DNA of 64,000 bases from Episyrphus balteatus (GCF_945859705.1 NC_079134.1:161917718-161981717); one strand, 5' to 3'; numbered from the stretch's first letter, positions 12,601-27,600 are shown. The notes: a model not told the origin generated them from the sequence alone. Made by a program: numbers and translations.

Positions 12601-15600
12601 ATAGGCACCAATAATATTGAATTGTTGTTTGCTTTAATACATTCAGGTGTAAGGATTTTTATTTGACAGGATTTATATTTGGCAGGTGAAATTTGGCCAG
12701 AAAAAGTTTCAAAAATTATTTATTTTCCATTAGAATCCATTTTTAATTACGATAAAGGTACTTTAGGCCAAGTTTAGGATTCGGTAAAAAAATCAAACTC
12801 GAGATAACAATCAGACATGACATTACCGATAATAGAGAAGGCCAAAAAAATGAGTCCGGCAATTCTTTGTGTCTGTTTGTTTGTATGTACTTCGAGCTAC
12901 AGCCTAACCTACAGGAGCGATTTTCTTCAAACTTGGTTGTAAAAAGTTTTGAATGATTCCCTAGAGATGAAATTGAATATTTTTAGGACCAAAACTAACG
13001 GTACCTGTCATATAACGGAAATAGAAAAGTTGATTTTTTTCAAAAACGGCTCTACCGATATCGATTTAAATTTGTGTGTATTATTACACATAAGAGCCAT
13101 CTTATGAAATAAAAAAAATATTTGCTGTACCTTTATTCACGGTACCTGTCATAGAATTGTTTTTCAACCAGTCGATTTCAACCAAAATTTGTATACATTT
13201 TTGGATTTAAAAAAAAATATTTGCACTTTTTTTTACCGACTTCCAAAAAGGAGGAGGTATTCAATTCGTCTTTTTTGTGTTTGTAACCTCATAACTTTGG
13301 ACTGAGTAAACCAATTTTGATAATTACACTGGTCTGCAAAATTTAACTTTTTTTTCTCCTTCAAATAATTTTTTGATATTATGAAAGATTAGACTTTCCT
13401 GAATCTAAATCTGGTTTCTGAAAAATTCTATCAGGTACCATTTTTATAAAAATGATTTTTGAAATATGTGAGTAGTTTCTAAAAAATCACCCTTTTAGAT
13501 TCATTTGAACTTGTATAAAATTAAAACTATTTGTCGCATTGAGCTCAAATTTGAAGGACTTATTCTTCATAATATAATATGACCTATCGATTGACACCAA
13601 ATATGTTCTTTTACATTCATGTTTACTCAGTTTTTAAAATACTGATTGACAAAAAAAGCACACATTTCGAAATCCTTCACTTTTGAGTAAATCCTACATG
13701 AACAAAAACACCTTAATTAAAGAAAATGTAAAATATCAATGCCCATTATATTTAAAAAGTCAAATATGTAAAGAAAATCAAAATAAAATACATTAAACAA
13801 AATTTTTACGTGTTTTGTAATTTTATATACTATTTTTCTATTTAGAAATATCTTCTTTGTAATAAAATATTCAATAAACTGCCTTGTAAATCTTCAGATT
13901 TGTTTCTCCTAGAAACAATCGTACACTTTTCTTATAGTTTTTGATGTGCTGAGTTAGAATCCAAAGTCAAAAAAATTATATCACGTCAGGATTTTAAGAT
14001 ATTCGCATTAAAGTATCATAAAATCAAGTTTTTTTTTAGAAAATCTCAAAAAACTACTTTATCTCAAAAACCAGAGCTGAAATTTGTTGAGTTCGGATTC
14101 AAAATCAGCACACTAAAGTCCATTAGAAAAGTATACTTTTGTTCTAGGAAGAAAAATATATTAATTTTTAGAGATCAATTTCTTTATGGTAAGATATGTC
14201 AAACCTACTAAACTTACTTAAATTAAGATATCTCGGAGAAGAAAAGAGATATGGAGAAGATTGAAATTGAATTTGAAAGAAAAAATAAGTTCTTTCATAA
14301 ACCGTATCAAAAAAACGTGACGTGCTAGATCAATTCTGACTTCAGATTCGGAATCAGCATACAAAAATCCTTTAGAAAAGTATAGTTTTATTTAAAGGAG
14401 GATTTCCTTGCAGACCAGTGTTATTTTTGTATTGGATAGCTGGTGGCTGCAATGTGGTCCCATTTTAATTTCGTTCAGTTCTGGCCAAAGGAACTATTAG
14501 AAAAACCATAAAACCAAAAATGATTATTTTTTTGAAAATCAATTTTTTTTTGAAAACGATTTATTGAATTTTATCGAAATTTTGTTTTTATGTGTTGAAT
14601 AAAGCCTGAACTACATCAAAACACAAAGTCAAAAAAGTACGAAAAAGTAAACAAAGCTCAAAATATAAAAATCACATGTATATTTACCTGACATCTATTG
14701 GAAAAAAATTAACTAAAAAAGCTCTTTTGTTTTTGAAGTTTTGAAATTTCAAATAAAAAAAAATTAAAAAAGTAAACAAATTACAGTCAGTTCCATCTAA
14801 GTCGAATTGTCACAGGACACGAAAATTGGTTCGAGTTAGAGGGAAATTCGACTAATAGGAATCTATTTAATCTTTTTGCTGCAAGCGGTTTCATTAAAAA
14901 CGGTAAAAAATTTGAGTTAGAGGAAAATTTGACCTAAAGAAAGTACGACTTATAGGGAATCGACTGTATTTGAAATTTCAATTGTTTGTCAAAAGAGCTT
15001 TTTTTCGCAAAATGACAGGAACTATGTGATCGAAGAGCTACCTTGCGGAAAGGATATAAAATATTGTTTGAATGTATTTGTTTTTAAAACTTTGTGAAAA
15101 TTGAAAGTGAAAGCTTGGTCTTGTTCAAGCTTTTTGAATCGAATACTTTTTTAAAATGAAAGAGAGATATACAAACAAGCTACTAGGGGGAAGAAGAAAA
15201 GCCATCGTGTTTACTTTTTTGACTTTGTGTTTTGATGTAGTTCAGGCTTAATATTTTCTTAAAAATGCCATACCAACTTTTTTTTTAAATGTTTTAATTG
15301 ATTTTCGAAGTTTTTTTTTTCTGAAAATTCTATTTTAAACAAGAAATCAAATGGCATACTTGTTTTTTTTTTTTTGTCAAATATCATTTAAAAAAATATA
15401 TAATATGTACACTACAGTTAAGTGCCAATCACTCCCTAATTAGGTAGTTCATATTTTGTCAGAAAAAAAAAAAAAAAAAAACAAAAATAAAAAAAACACT
15501 CATAAGCCACAGTGACCTCAACTAATAATATTTGTCATTAATCTTTCTAAATTTTACTTTTTCTTGTTTTCTTTTGGTTAAATACAATTATTATGTTCAC

Positions 15601-18600
15601 ATCAAATAATTAAGAGTTATCAGGAAAAAGTTGGTCGAAACTTAATTTTTTGAACTCCATAAATGGTTGGTACAAAAGATGATTGGATGAATGAGTCCAT
15701 ACATAAAATGTATGGATTCATTTGATTTTTGGTTCACATGACAAATGTAGCATTTTTTGTACTAAATGTCTCATGGGTAATCAGTTATTTTATGGACCAG
15801 TCACAGATTTTTTTCTTTCGAGGAAAAAACACCCTCTCAAAAAAATAATATTAATATGGACTCTTTAGATTTGTAGTTCCTATGTCAAATGAAATCAATG
15901 TTCATTAGGATAACATTTTGCCCTCACTTTTAATAGAAAATATTTGTATAGATCCTTTGACTTTTTTGACATTTTTAAGCAGATATGCTCTGAAATCAAT
16001 TTTATGCATTCCCCTATCACAGATGAAGTTTTTTGCATTCAGTTTCTGAAATCTTAAAATTATTTTTTCGAAAAAAATTGATCATATTTAATCAAGTAAA
16101 CCGCGGTGTATGTATTTGTATATAAATAGTCTCTTCTGACCAAGGTGCAAGGTCAGACAGACTTCTTGGTATATTCCATTTGTTTTCGGTTTCCTTGGCA
16201 AGATCTCGGTCATCGATTGTCTCATGTATTAATCATGTCCTACTTTTGTTTTTCAATTGAATCACAACAATGCAACGATGAAGTGTAAAAATTCGTGGGT
16301 GGTCCTTGGTCCATCAATAGCCAATTAGGTTATTATATTTCTTATTAATTTAGTGCAAACATGTTATAATGCACTTAGAAAAATAAATCAAACATCTTGA
16401 ACAGATCGAAGCAAGATTTATTTGTTTATACTCGCAGCAAGTTTTGCCATAAAACTAGTCCACCATAAATGATGCAAATCGTCTGTGTTGAGTGTTGTTT
16501 CTTGTTGATACGTGTAGATATCTTTCGCAAAATTTAATAAAACTAGGAGTTCTCTCTTTAAATGTTCATCTACTAATTAGTAATGGATTTTTGTAATTTT
16601 TCAATTAATTGCCAATTAGTGGTTGGGATGTTTTATTTACGTGTTTAGTATATGGTCGATTATACCATCCAAAAAAGAGAGTAATAATGCCCATTTTCAA
16701 AAAGTTACATGAAAGACGAAAAGTATATATGTATAAATCTACCACACGAAATCAGCATGATGCCAATTTACTCGTGAAGTACAAGTGAAGATCATGGTGA
16801 TTATTACGCCATCTGGTAGAAGATATGTCAATCACAATTGCAGAAGTTTTTAAAAAGGGATTCTGCTCTTTAAAAGGTGCGGTTTCTTATGAAATTATTT
16901 TTATCAATTTTGGGTTTGTTCAATTAAATTGTTGTGTGTGGTCTAACATATCAACTAGTGCTTGAGAAATGGGAAATCTGCCCATAAATACGTACCATAT
17001 ACATTATTATCAGAAAAATAATGTCTACGAATGGAGAGATCCAGCTTAAATGGTGTTGTGTCTTAGTGGTTATTACTAGATAAAATTGCAAACGATTAAT
17101 TTGTTAAAAACATTGATAACTAGAAATAAAATATATTAACACAAACAAAGTATAGAATTTTTTAAAACACTATATTGTTAAAAGCATTAATTAAGGAGAT
17201 CAAAATTGTTTTGCTAACAGATGTTTTATTCTTATTTTAAATATATTTTTGGTTCTGTTTGTACATACGAGTACAAATACAAAAATAAAACAAAAATATA
17301 CTAGCTCCATTCAGTGGCGTAGATAGGGGGGGGATCAGGGGGATATATCCCCCCCATTGGAATCGATAATTGTGCAGTATAAACAGTCATGAATAAATAA
17401 GTTGAAGAAGCGCACTTTGAAAAAAACGCTATGGATTTCGAGTTCTTGATTAGCTTAAAGGTTATAAAATATGGTTTACCAACTTTCGTTGCCATTAAGT
17501 CGGTGTTTCAAAGAGTGAATTTAGACTTGATCCAAGCAATGGAGCTCGCTAAAGATTTAAGGGATCAACTAAATATTAAACGGGCAGAAGACGACTCATT
17601 TTCGAAAGTTTTTTGTATATGGGAAATATTAGCTGAAATCCTTGACATAGGCTTTAAACATAAGAGAATAGTGAAGCGACAAAAGAATCGTTCGAACCCT
17701 TCCGTTCAAAGTACAGTAAAGAATATTTTCGTGTTACTGTTTTCAATCTTTTTCTCGATTTCTATGTAATGGGCCTTGGAGAAAAATGTACAAACCATGA
17801 AAACACACTAGAAGGGTTTCCGGTTCTTTCTAAGGATTCTTCGTCTGAAATAGACAAAGCAGCTAAAAAATTTAATGAAACTGTTGAGTTTTACCAAAAA
17901 CTAGACCACATAAAATAGAACAAAAACAATAAGATTTCCTTATAGTTTTCATCCAAGAAGGAAATATTATTTAAACAATCGGGATTTCCTTATTGTTTTA
18001 CCGACTTCCAAAAAGGAGGAGTTATTCAATTCGTCTGTACTTTTTTTTTGTGTTTGTCACCTCATAACTTTGGACCGAGTGAACCAATTTTGATAATTCT
18101 TTTTGTAGGTATTGAAAAGCTGTGCCTGTTCAGTACTATTAGAAAAACCATAAAACCCAGTTTTGATCCATGGAAGTCGGTTTTGTTTTTTTAATAAAAA
18201 AAATACGATCATGTACGGGATCACCTATTCCAACTGACTATAGAAATATTGGTCACAATTTTTGTTCTAGTGCCAAGTTGGAAAAAATATGAAATTTTTA
18301 CAAAGAATTTTGAAAGATTTTGTACATGAAAATAATAAGAAATCTCTATGGAAAAACCTTATTAATTGTTGATATTAATAAGGTTTCTTCATAAAACAGT
18401 TCAATAAGGAAATCTGTTGGTATTTAGGTGGTCCTGGTCATATTATTCTCTGTGTGAAGAATTAAAAACTCAGAAAAGATATTTGATCAGAAGGAAAAAT
18501 ACTTCCTCTATGAACTCATTGCAAGCGCTCGAAAGCTGCACCGAAAAAAGTTGTCCTGGTATTTATTTTTTATTAAAGATATTAGCTACACTGCTGGTTT

Positions 18601-21600
18601 CTACGTCAACTACCGAAAGAACTTTCTCCAATTTAAAGAGAATAAAAACAATACAAAGAAGCATTATTAAAACTTAAAAAAAAATTTGCGAACTAGATCT
18701 ATCCCCCCCCTTAGCAAAAAGCTATCTACGCCACTGGCTCCATTCCCGAAAAGACGTTTTAAAGAAAATTAAGCTTGTTTTCAAACGGATCTTACTGGTT
18801 ATTATGGAATGTGACTTTTTATAAACAATTTTTCAGTCACTTAATTATTTCATGCAGAAAAAAAAAAAACATAATAATACTGTTCTTGGGAAAAATTTGT
18901 GTATATCTAAAAAGATTCGATTAAAAATTGTTTACACAAAATGAACACCTGTTATCGGGTCTTTTTTAAAATGCACTTCTTACATCTTTAATTTAAAATG
19001 AAGAATTAACTATTAACTATATAGCGAGTCTTGTTTCTCATCGCCTCCTTTAAAAAGTCAAAACTTTGAGAAACTTTTTTCTATCAACTCTTACTTATTT
19101 GATGTAAAAATTATGTAGTTGAGTTGTTATATAGATATGACCAAAAGAATTAAAAAATGACTAATATTAGTATGCGGGGTTCACTGTGGTGTATGAGCGT
19201 TTTTTTTTCAAAGAAATTTTCAAGTGCTTATTAAAATAGTCAAATCGAAAATTTTGAAAAAAATATGAAATATCTTCTGAGCTATGGGCATTTAATTGTA
19301 ACAATGCTTTTAAAATATCATTTTTAAGGAAATATTTATCCGGTTCGCGATGCTCTGAACCCTAGACCCATATACGAGGCTTCAAATTTATTTGAGTTTA
19401 GAACGGATACTATTATACTATTGTAATTCTGTTTATACTTTTTTTAATCTGTGCTAGGATTTTCTCAATATTTTACCAATCTTGAGGCATCGACTTCTTG
19501 CATTGTGCGTTTCGAAAAAAAAAGAAATGTAATCAAAATAAAATATCAAAATCAACAAAATTCAGCCAACTGCTTTCTTACGCCTCACCTCTTGAAAAGT
19601 TTAGAAATATATCAATTTTTTTCAGCGTATTTTATTTTATTAAAAAGAGTGTATTTCAAAGAAAACTTAAAAATCGATATTGTTTAATAAAGAAACAAGC
19701 TGGACGAACGAACAAAATGATTCCTTTTCGGAGATCGGAGAAGTTACCATAATTACTTTTAAGGCATCAGAAATTGAAGTATTAGAGAAAAAAGTAGAAT
19801 ATGAATTTATTTTTTTATTTGTTAAATGAATAATTCATGCAAGATAAGGATTTTATACTTTTTTCAATATCAAAAATCATCAGTTTAAAACGGTGACACA
19901 AAGGAAACATTTTATTGCTATAAATTTTTACCCCAATCTCCTTTTTAATTTAAATGTTAATAAAGCTGTTTTGTCTAAGACTTTTAAAAGTTTTTCTTTT
20001 AAAATCCAATAAATGCAGTGTAAAGTAAATTTTAGATTATAGTTGCGATAGCAATTATTTTTCTCCTTAAAGTAACATATAAGGGAAGCGGTAATGAAAT
20101 TTGATTGTTTAAAAAAAAAGAGGTTGTCTGTAAAGTTTACGGACGATGATTTTACGTGATAACGTCGTCAGAAAACAGGTTGTGTGCTTTTGTTTAAAAT
20201 GAGTCATTTGAAACGTTTACTTATTTCAAACAATCATAATTTACAAGAAAAAGCTAAAAAAAAATACCTTTTTTATTATCTCATTATATTAATTTTTTCA
20301 TTTTAAAAGCTCAAAAAAAATTATGCAATTTAAAAGAAAAGTATTCTTCTTACGAATAAAACCATTTTTAAATTTTTACAATGCGCAAAAAGTATAAAAA
20401 TAATTAATGGAAAACAATCATTTTCATCAAAAAAAGCAAAAAAAAACATGAATTTTTATCTTCTCACGTCATTAATTCCGTTTTTCCCTAACAACCTATA
20501 ACAAATTTTATACCATCTGAAAGCTTATTGTCTTAGCTCAAAATATATGTATATATCGATCAGGTCAATGACACATCTGCAAAAAGAGTTAGAATTTTTT
20601 GAACTCGATCAAATTTCATTAAAAAAAGCAAAAAAGCATTTATTTTTATGTTCTCACGCTATCGAATCAATTTTTTTGTTTGACAACCTATACAAAAATT
20701 TATACAATGTGAAAGCTTATTATTTCATCTTTCATATGACGTATCAATCTTATTTCAAAGATGCCTACAAGAGAAGTTAGAATTTTTTAAAGTCAACCAT
20801 GTCGAATTTCCAGACTGATATTACGGTACTTCCCACACTGGTAGCTGTTTGAGGGGCAACAGATCTCCACTGGTGTTTTGAGGTTTTTCGCAAGTTTCTT
20901 GATTTAACATTGTGTAGCTTGTAGTTAGTCTGCCGTTATGTGTGATATTGATATACCAAATGAAAGGTAATTGTTGTCAGGATGCTCATAAAAGTTTAAT
21001 AAAATTTCTATCTGCTCTTGGTCAAAAGTTATAACCTGTTGAATTCTAAAATTTTATTTTACCGTTATCTCAAAATTGTGTTTACGAAAATGATTGAAAC
21101 TTCGCACACATTTATTCGTGGTTATGGTCTATCATTACTCCATATACTTTATTCCTGTATCTATTAAAGAAAAAAAGATAAAAATAAAAAACGATGAAAA
21201 TCGGTTAAAAATGGTCAAAAAACGTGTTTTTTAAAAACTTGTTTCTTGTGTTATTCAGTCAAAACTCACTAAACGATTCCAAATTTGCACATGTATGCAT
21301 AAGGCCAAAACCTACATGTGCTATAATTTTGAGATTTTTTGAACGCTCCAAAAAAAGCTAAAAATCAAAAACTACCCAAAAATACCCCTAAAAAACAAGA
21401 TGTTTTTCAAAAATTCATATGTCGAAACGCAGAGTGTTGGAAAAAAATCCGTATTAGACGCCTAATTTTTTTTTTTCTTCATCTCTCACCTGGCACCTTT
21501 AGAATTGTCAAAAAAAATGTACCTACTCAAAATCATCATTTTTCATAGCCCCAACACAAATACAGTTATTCTTAAATTAGTCTCATCTATCATGCTATAG

Positions 21601-24600
21601 ATAGCAAAAAAAATCAACTACAACTACAATCTACAACTTCGCGTTTAGATTTTAGCTCAAATTTCATCTTTCCGTTTTACCCTGTTTACCCTATTAAATG
21701 ACGGAATTTTTAAAATCCTTCATTTGGATTAAGATTTAGGTTATTAGGTATCTTTCAAATAAGCCATAGAAGATTTTTGTATCTCGAATAGTTTATTTTA
21801 AATCTTGAATTGAAATTTTTGCCGCGAGAGTGGAACGGGAGAGAATGGCGTCACTTTTTTGTGGTGGCTACCATAGTTCATCGATTTATAAGACGTTATC
21901 ACGTCAAGATTATTTTGGAAAATCGTTAAGTTTTCTTGTACTTTCTTTCTTTCTTCTCCTTCATATAATTCAATATAAGTGAGAGATTTAAGTAAATTAA
22001 AACGTTCGTCCGTCCCTTCAAAAAATTATCATGTATCATCTCTAAAATAGAAGCAAGAACTTGTTTAGTCCTTGGCTGTTATAGCGTTAGAATGTGAGTA
22101 GTTTCCAAATTTTCACTTTAAACAAATTTCAACTTCGACAAAATTTTATAATTTATTTGCAGTTCCCTTCGAGCCACTAAAGTTCCGAACATGAGCATAA
22201 TTTTTAAAAATTGTTCTACCAAAATTCTAAGTAATTTATTTTTTTATTTTTTTCAGGAATTCCAACAGAAACTCTTCCACCTCTTCGATATCGATGGTCA
22301 AGGCTTTCTAGTGCAGGACCGTTGGATAGAACACCTCAAGGGTCGATTAACGTAAGTATTCCATCTACCTTTTATTCCCAATACTGTCACCTTAAATTCA
22401 TTTCAAATTGACAATAAATGCAAGCAATTCAACACTGCCAATCAAGATAGTATTAATGTCTTTTCAACTTGACACTTCTTGTCTACAACAATTCTCTACT
22501 CCACCACCAGGGCTCTCTCAAGTCTCTACTGTCTACAAACACTGCCATCCAAATGAGACAAACAAGGGTATAAAACTCGTCTAATGTGCGGAGCGGCGAT
22601 TCGTTGAAAAAGACAATTATCGAAAGTCAAAATGCTACCGTCACGTGCCAAAGTCATTTAATGCTTAATATGTTTGTATGTGTGTGTGTACTTTGTGTGC
22701 AAAAAAAGTCTTACCTTCGCTTAAATAAGCACGCAGTCTGTTTACCTCCATTATGGCAAAAAGGCGCACAATCAATCAATCCACACCATGCTGCTGCGGT
22801 GGATCAAAAGTCAATCAAATCATGAACTTGCACAGCACAGGTGTCAGACAAGGAAAACAGGTGAATCCTATGAGCCGAGCGCGAGTTCGCTGAGAGATCA
22901 GTCATTATGTCCATATTCGATGGATTAGTTGAATGACATGATCATCTCTTTAAATTGACAGATGGATTTTAATTAAACTAGATAATCTAGTTCAATTTAC
23001 AGTGTGAAACTATTTCACATAGAATTCCCTACAGATGGCGTAAATTCCTAAACGAAAAAAAATCACTGTCATCGAAAAATGTAAATATCGAATTAACAAT
23101 GCGTTTGGCGTCAATTATGGACCTCTCTATTTGAACTCAAGACGAAAGAGCCTTGGAGAAAAATTAGTTTAATTTCTTTACATTGCAACCTGGGGTTTTA
23201 TCTAGCTTCCACCAGAGCCGAGCCGGTATATAATGCTAAAGTGGTGTTCTTTGGCATGCAAATCACCACCAACGATCGTCAACGACCATCTCAGAGAGCG
23301 ACCATCAGAGAGGTTGTTAAGTTCTTGTTATTACCACGAAGCGCCACTATACACGAATATCTGCACAATGTACAATCACATTGGATCTTGGTTTTGAGTA
23401 TAGACAGGAGGCCTCTCTGCCTACTCCTTTGGTCTCTTAAGAAGACTTTGGGACCCGCTGAGGGACCATGGCATGTTTCTGATATGGTAAATTACACTTG
23501 TTAAGAGCTCTGAGTATGTCCACCTACCTAAAGTCGTGCAAGTTGAGGATGTCTGAATTAGGAGGATAGAGACGATCAACGATCGTGGACGACACGATCG
23601 TAGACCAAATTCCACACATTTATTTACAAGCACCTCTGAAACAAGAAGATGTCTGTTTGGAAGTGGAAAAGATATTGTTTAAGAGTTGGCGGGGAACATT
23701 GTTTTGACATAATGTGAAACTTGCAAATGATTGTTAATGAGTCAACGCCCTCTTTGGTATTTATTTTGAACTATAATTTTTATTTTTTGTTTTCATTTTA
23801 GTGAAGATCGACAAAAAGATTTCGCTGAACAATTGGAATCGGTGGCTTATGTGATATGTGGAGAAAGTAAAATTACGTTTAATAATTTTGAAGAAATTTG
23901 GGAAGCTCGAGGGGTAGGCTAACAAAAGTAAAAAATGAATTACATATTATTTGAATATTTTGTTTATTTTCAGATTATAGATAAATTCTATAGGCTTATC
24001 GATGTAGATGGAACGAATTTGGTTTCGACGAATCAAGTTATGGAATTCATATCAAAAATCACAAACCTAAGGTAAGTTTAATTTCATAGATGTGTCTACA
24101 TTGAAGAGTTTCTTTCTGTTGTGTAAATATATTGGTTGAATGGAATGGAAAAGTATGAAAATAATAAAAAATTGACTTAAGTGTTTTCGTTGCCTTAACA
24201 GATTTTCCATATATTATGCATGTTAGGCTTTATGTTCCGTTTTTCAGCCATGCTTGCGATAATTTCCCATTCATTTTCTAAATTCATTTTATAGTTTTTA
24301 CAGGATATTTTGGGTTTTGTGACCTCGATATCGATTTCAAGATAACTTTATCACAGTTATTTGATTCTCAAAACGGAGGTTTTAGAATACTTGGAAAACT
24401 TTGGCATTCGAATATTTCTAAAACTGATAGGCAATTCTGAAGCCAAATATAAAATCAGGGGTTGAAATAACTCTTGAGAAAACAAACGTTGATTTAAGTT
24501 AAGTGATCTAAAAAATGGTGAAAAATGAACTAACTAATTCCAGATTTATCAAAATCAAGTCTTTTTTTTAAGATAGAAAAGGGCGTTCAATTAGCATATT

Positions 24601-27600
24601 TGATAATTTTAGTGGATTCAAACACAGAATCTAAAGTTTCAAGGAAAATATAAGAAATTGCTTAAATAAAAAGCAGGTAAAGATTCAAAATAAGACTTGC
24701 AAATATTCATTCGTTCTTGATCCAATGAAATTTAAACAAAAGCAATTCAACTAGTTCAAAAAAATTGAAACTCACGAAAATTTTCGTGCATTTGGTAAAA
24801 GTTAAAATTTGAAATGAGTTTTTCATTTGTGAATGTAAAGTTATCGCAGAAGACAACATCATTCGATTTATAAATTTAATTAATCCAAGAAAAAAAGGCT
24901 TAAATTTATCAAACACTTTATGTGTTGAAATTAGTTAGGAAAATAATTGCTTTTAGTTCAGAAACGATGATAAATCTATCAAGAGAGTCAGAAAAATTAA
25001 TTCATGCACTTTTATGATATGTCTTGACGCAGAATTTCGTCTATACAAACATCAGATCCCAAGTTCCACGAAATTCCCCTATTGTTTTTATAAACTGTGT
25101 TTAGTGTGTTTTGGAATAGGAGAAGGAGTGAAACCTGGAAAATTTATGTTATCTGGACTCAGGGGCGAACGCAGGGGGGAGGTTTTGGGGGTTAAACCCC
25201 CAACAAACATTATCCCTTCTATAAAGCTTTACAGGAGCTACATCAACACCTGTAAAGCTTTATAGGAGCAAATTTGTTAGTCGGCCCACCCCCCCCCACG
25301 AAATTTTTTGTTTAAAAAAAAAACATTAAAGCTTAGTTTGTTCGTTGAATCGTTCTGGTGGTTGAGTCCCATGTCAACCCCCCACTACTTTAAGACCCCC
25401 CACGAACTAGTTTCAAATTAAGTTGGCAACAGTCACTTTGCTTTTCAAGCGACGATATATCTTCAGCACAACTCCAAAACAGCGAATCCGTACTTTTGGA
25501 CATTTTTACTTTAATGCATCATTTTACTTGTTATCGGACCCTCTATTCACTGCATCGATCCCAATCCTCCAACTGTTATCTAGAAGCCTTAACTATCAAT
25601 TTCCGTTGCTCGAGTTTACATAAGATTGCATGAGTTTCCAAAACTTTGAAGAAGTTTTTCTCAAAACTACAATTTTGCAGATTCGTGGTTTTGGCCTTGT
25701 GCCCACGATATGTTCCCCGAAAAACATATTCAGTCCTATTGTGAGTTTCACTTGAACAAGTTTTCACCCGGAAAAATTGAATTTCACTTATCCTCTATTG
25801 TGAGTTGAGGACGACAAGTTGTTCGCGTCCCGAAAACTTCCCGTTTTTTGAACTTTTTTTTTAGTTAAAATGCGAGGTTAGCAGCTCAACTTAACTGTGG
25901 TGAAAAACAAATAAGTTTCACTTTATTGGACATCAATTTCTTTTTATTTCCTCAACTCCGAAATAATTTTATTTATTATAATAAATTTATTATTTTCTAT
26001 CTCAAAAACTTAATTAATTATGGTGTGTTTTTTTTTTTGTTTCAATGCACTTTTCATTTCTCAAAACCCTAACTACATTACATGTTAAGATTGGTGTCCA
26101 ATTACTCGATATTTCCTCACACAAAAACACTCAAGACTTTCAATTGTTGGGCGCCAAAGTGAAAGGATTTAATCTGAATCTAAAAAGATCGTTAAGGGTT
26201 TTTTCTGTATAATACTTCGCACAAATCACCTATTCCATATGGTATACCTACGATTGTCTATTTTTTTAAACGCACTCACGCATTGCATTCCTTCTTGAGA
26301 TGAAGGCTTTGTGCGCCTGCATGAATATTTTATGAGCTAAGGCGTGCGATCGTTATGGAATTAATGTGCCTTTTCAAGAGAGAGAGACATCGGGAGCACC
26401 GTTGTTTGGCAGTTATAACTTAATGGAGATATGAATGGATTGGGACAAGATGTCCAATATTCTTGGTTAATGTGCGTATCCACGTCATTCCATATCCATA
26501 TATTTCCATTTAAGGTGGTCTCCGAATGCCAAACCTTAAAGCAAATAAAAACTTAAAGCAAGATTGAAATTACTATTGGACTTCCCAGAGACACACGCAG
26601 CTTGTCTGGACTCTTCTGGTGTGTCGTGGTTGTGGCAACCATCAGATCGACAGGCGCAACAACACACGTAACGACCTTCTTAGGACATAATATATGCGTA
26701 GGAAATACATTCGAATGCAAAAAACATTCTGCGTAGGATGGTCATTACGTTTATGTTGTGGGATCTGGAAATTGATGTTAAAAAAAAAAAATCTGTCGTC
26801 TCTCTCCAGATCCAGACTATGTTTATACTTCTTTTACCTTTAGCATCATTCCTTTTCGTTTTGAACATTTGTTAATTTTGACATGTTAAACGTGTTAACT
26901 GAGCTTGTCTTTGCACTTATCTTTAGGAAACTGCGCGTGCGAGCACTTAATCCTTGTGTGACACATTCACCTTGAAGGTCTTGACACGATAACTTGAACG
27001 AAAAGCGAAGATTTTTTATTTGTTTGACATATCCACTTGGTTTTGAACTTTTTTAACATGGTGGTGATTTAATTAATTTTTTGTAATTTTTTACAAATTT
27101 TAAGCTTATCAAAGGTGGCTTTTTGACAAATTGTTTTAATTGGGTTATGGTAAGATACTTTTGTCTTAGTAAGATGATTTTTTAACCTTGTAGTGACATG
27201 TAAGACAAGTATTATAATTTAACCTTTGGTTGGGCTTTTTTTGGATATTCTAAGATATAATTTGTTTTAGTCTTTGTGTTTTTAACTCTGGGTTCCAGGT
27301 TAATCGCTGAGCGAGTCTGGTACTGATGTACGCCAGATTTTTAACTCAATGTTTTAAATATTGACATAGATTGTACACGATTTTTTATTTTGCATATAAA
27401 TTTCATCACTGAAAAGGTAGTGATCTGAACTAAGTCATGCGTATCTTAAGGAGAAGGATGTTGCAAGGAGGATCCTGGGCAGTTTATTTTTATTTGTTCA
27501 GGAAAATCTTAAATAAATCGGAGCCAAACAACAGTTTTGGAAAATAAAACAGAATTTAAATGTTTACTCTCATTTATTATGATAACCAAGCATCTAATGA

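Larger units (their letters stand above)
17312..18736 (+). mobile_element. Degenerate hAT transposon with intact target duplication
   Basis: Ends CAGTGGCGTAGATAG and its exact complement; GCTCCATT occurs directly on both sides (17304-17311, 18737-18744), the 8-base duplication typical of hAT. The 1.4-kb body keeps only fragments of transposase and has further insertions within it. Confidence 0.95.

Noticed and set aside
23241..23633. Two overlapping open frames in Nox intron 2
   Set aside because: No domain or splice signals; the composition matches the surrounding GC-richer non-coding sequence.
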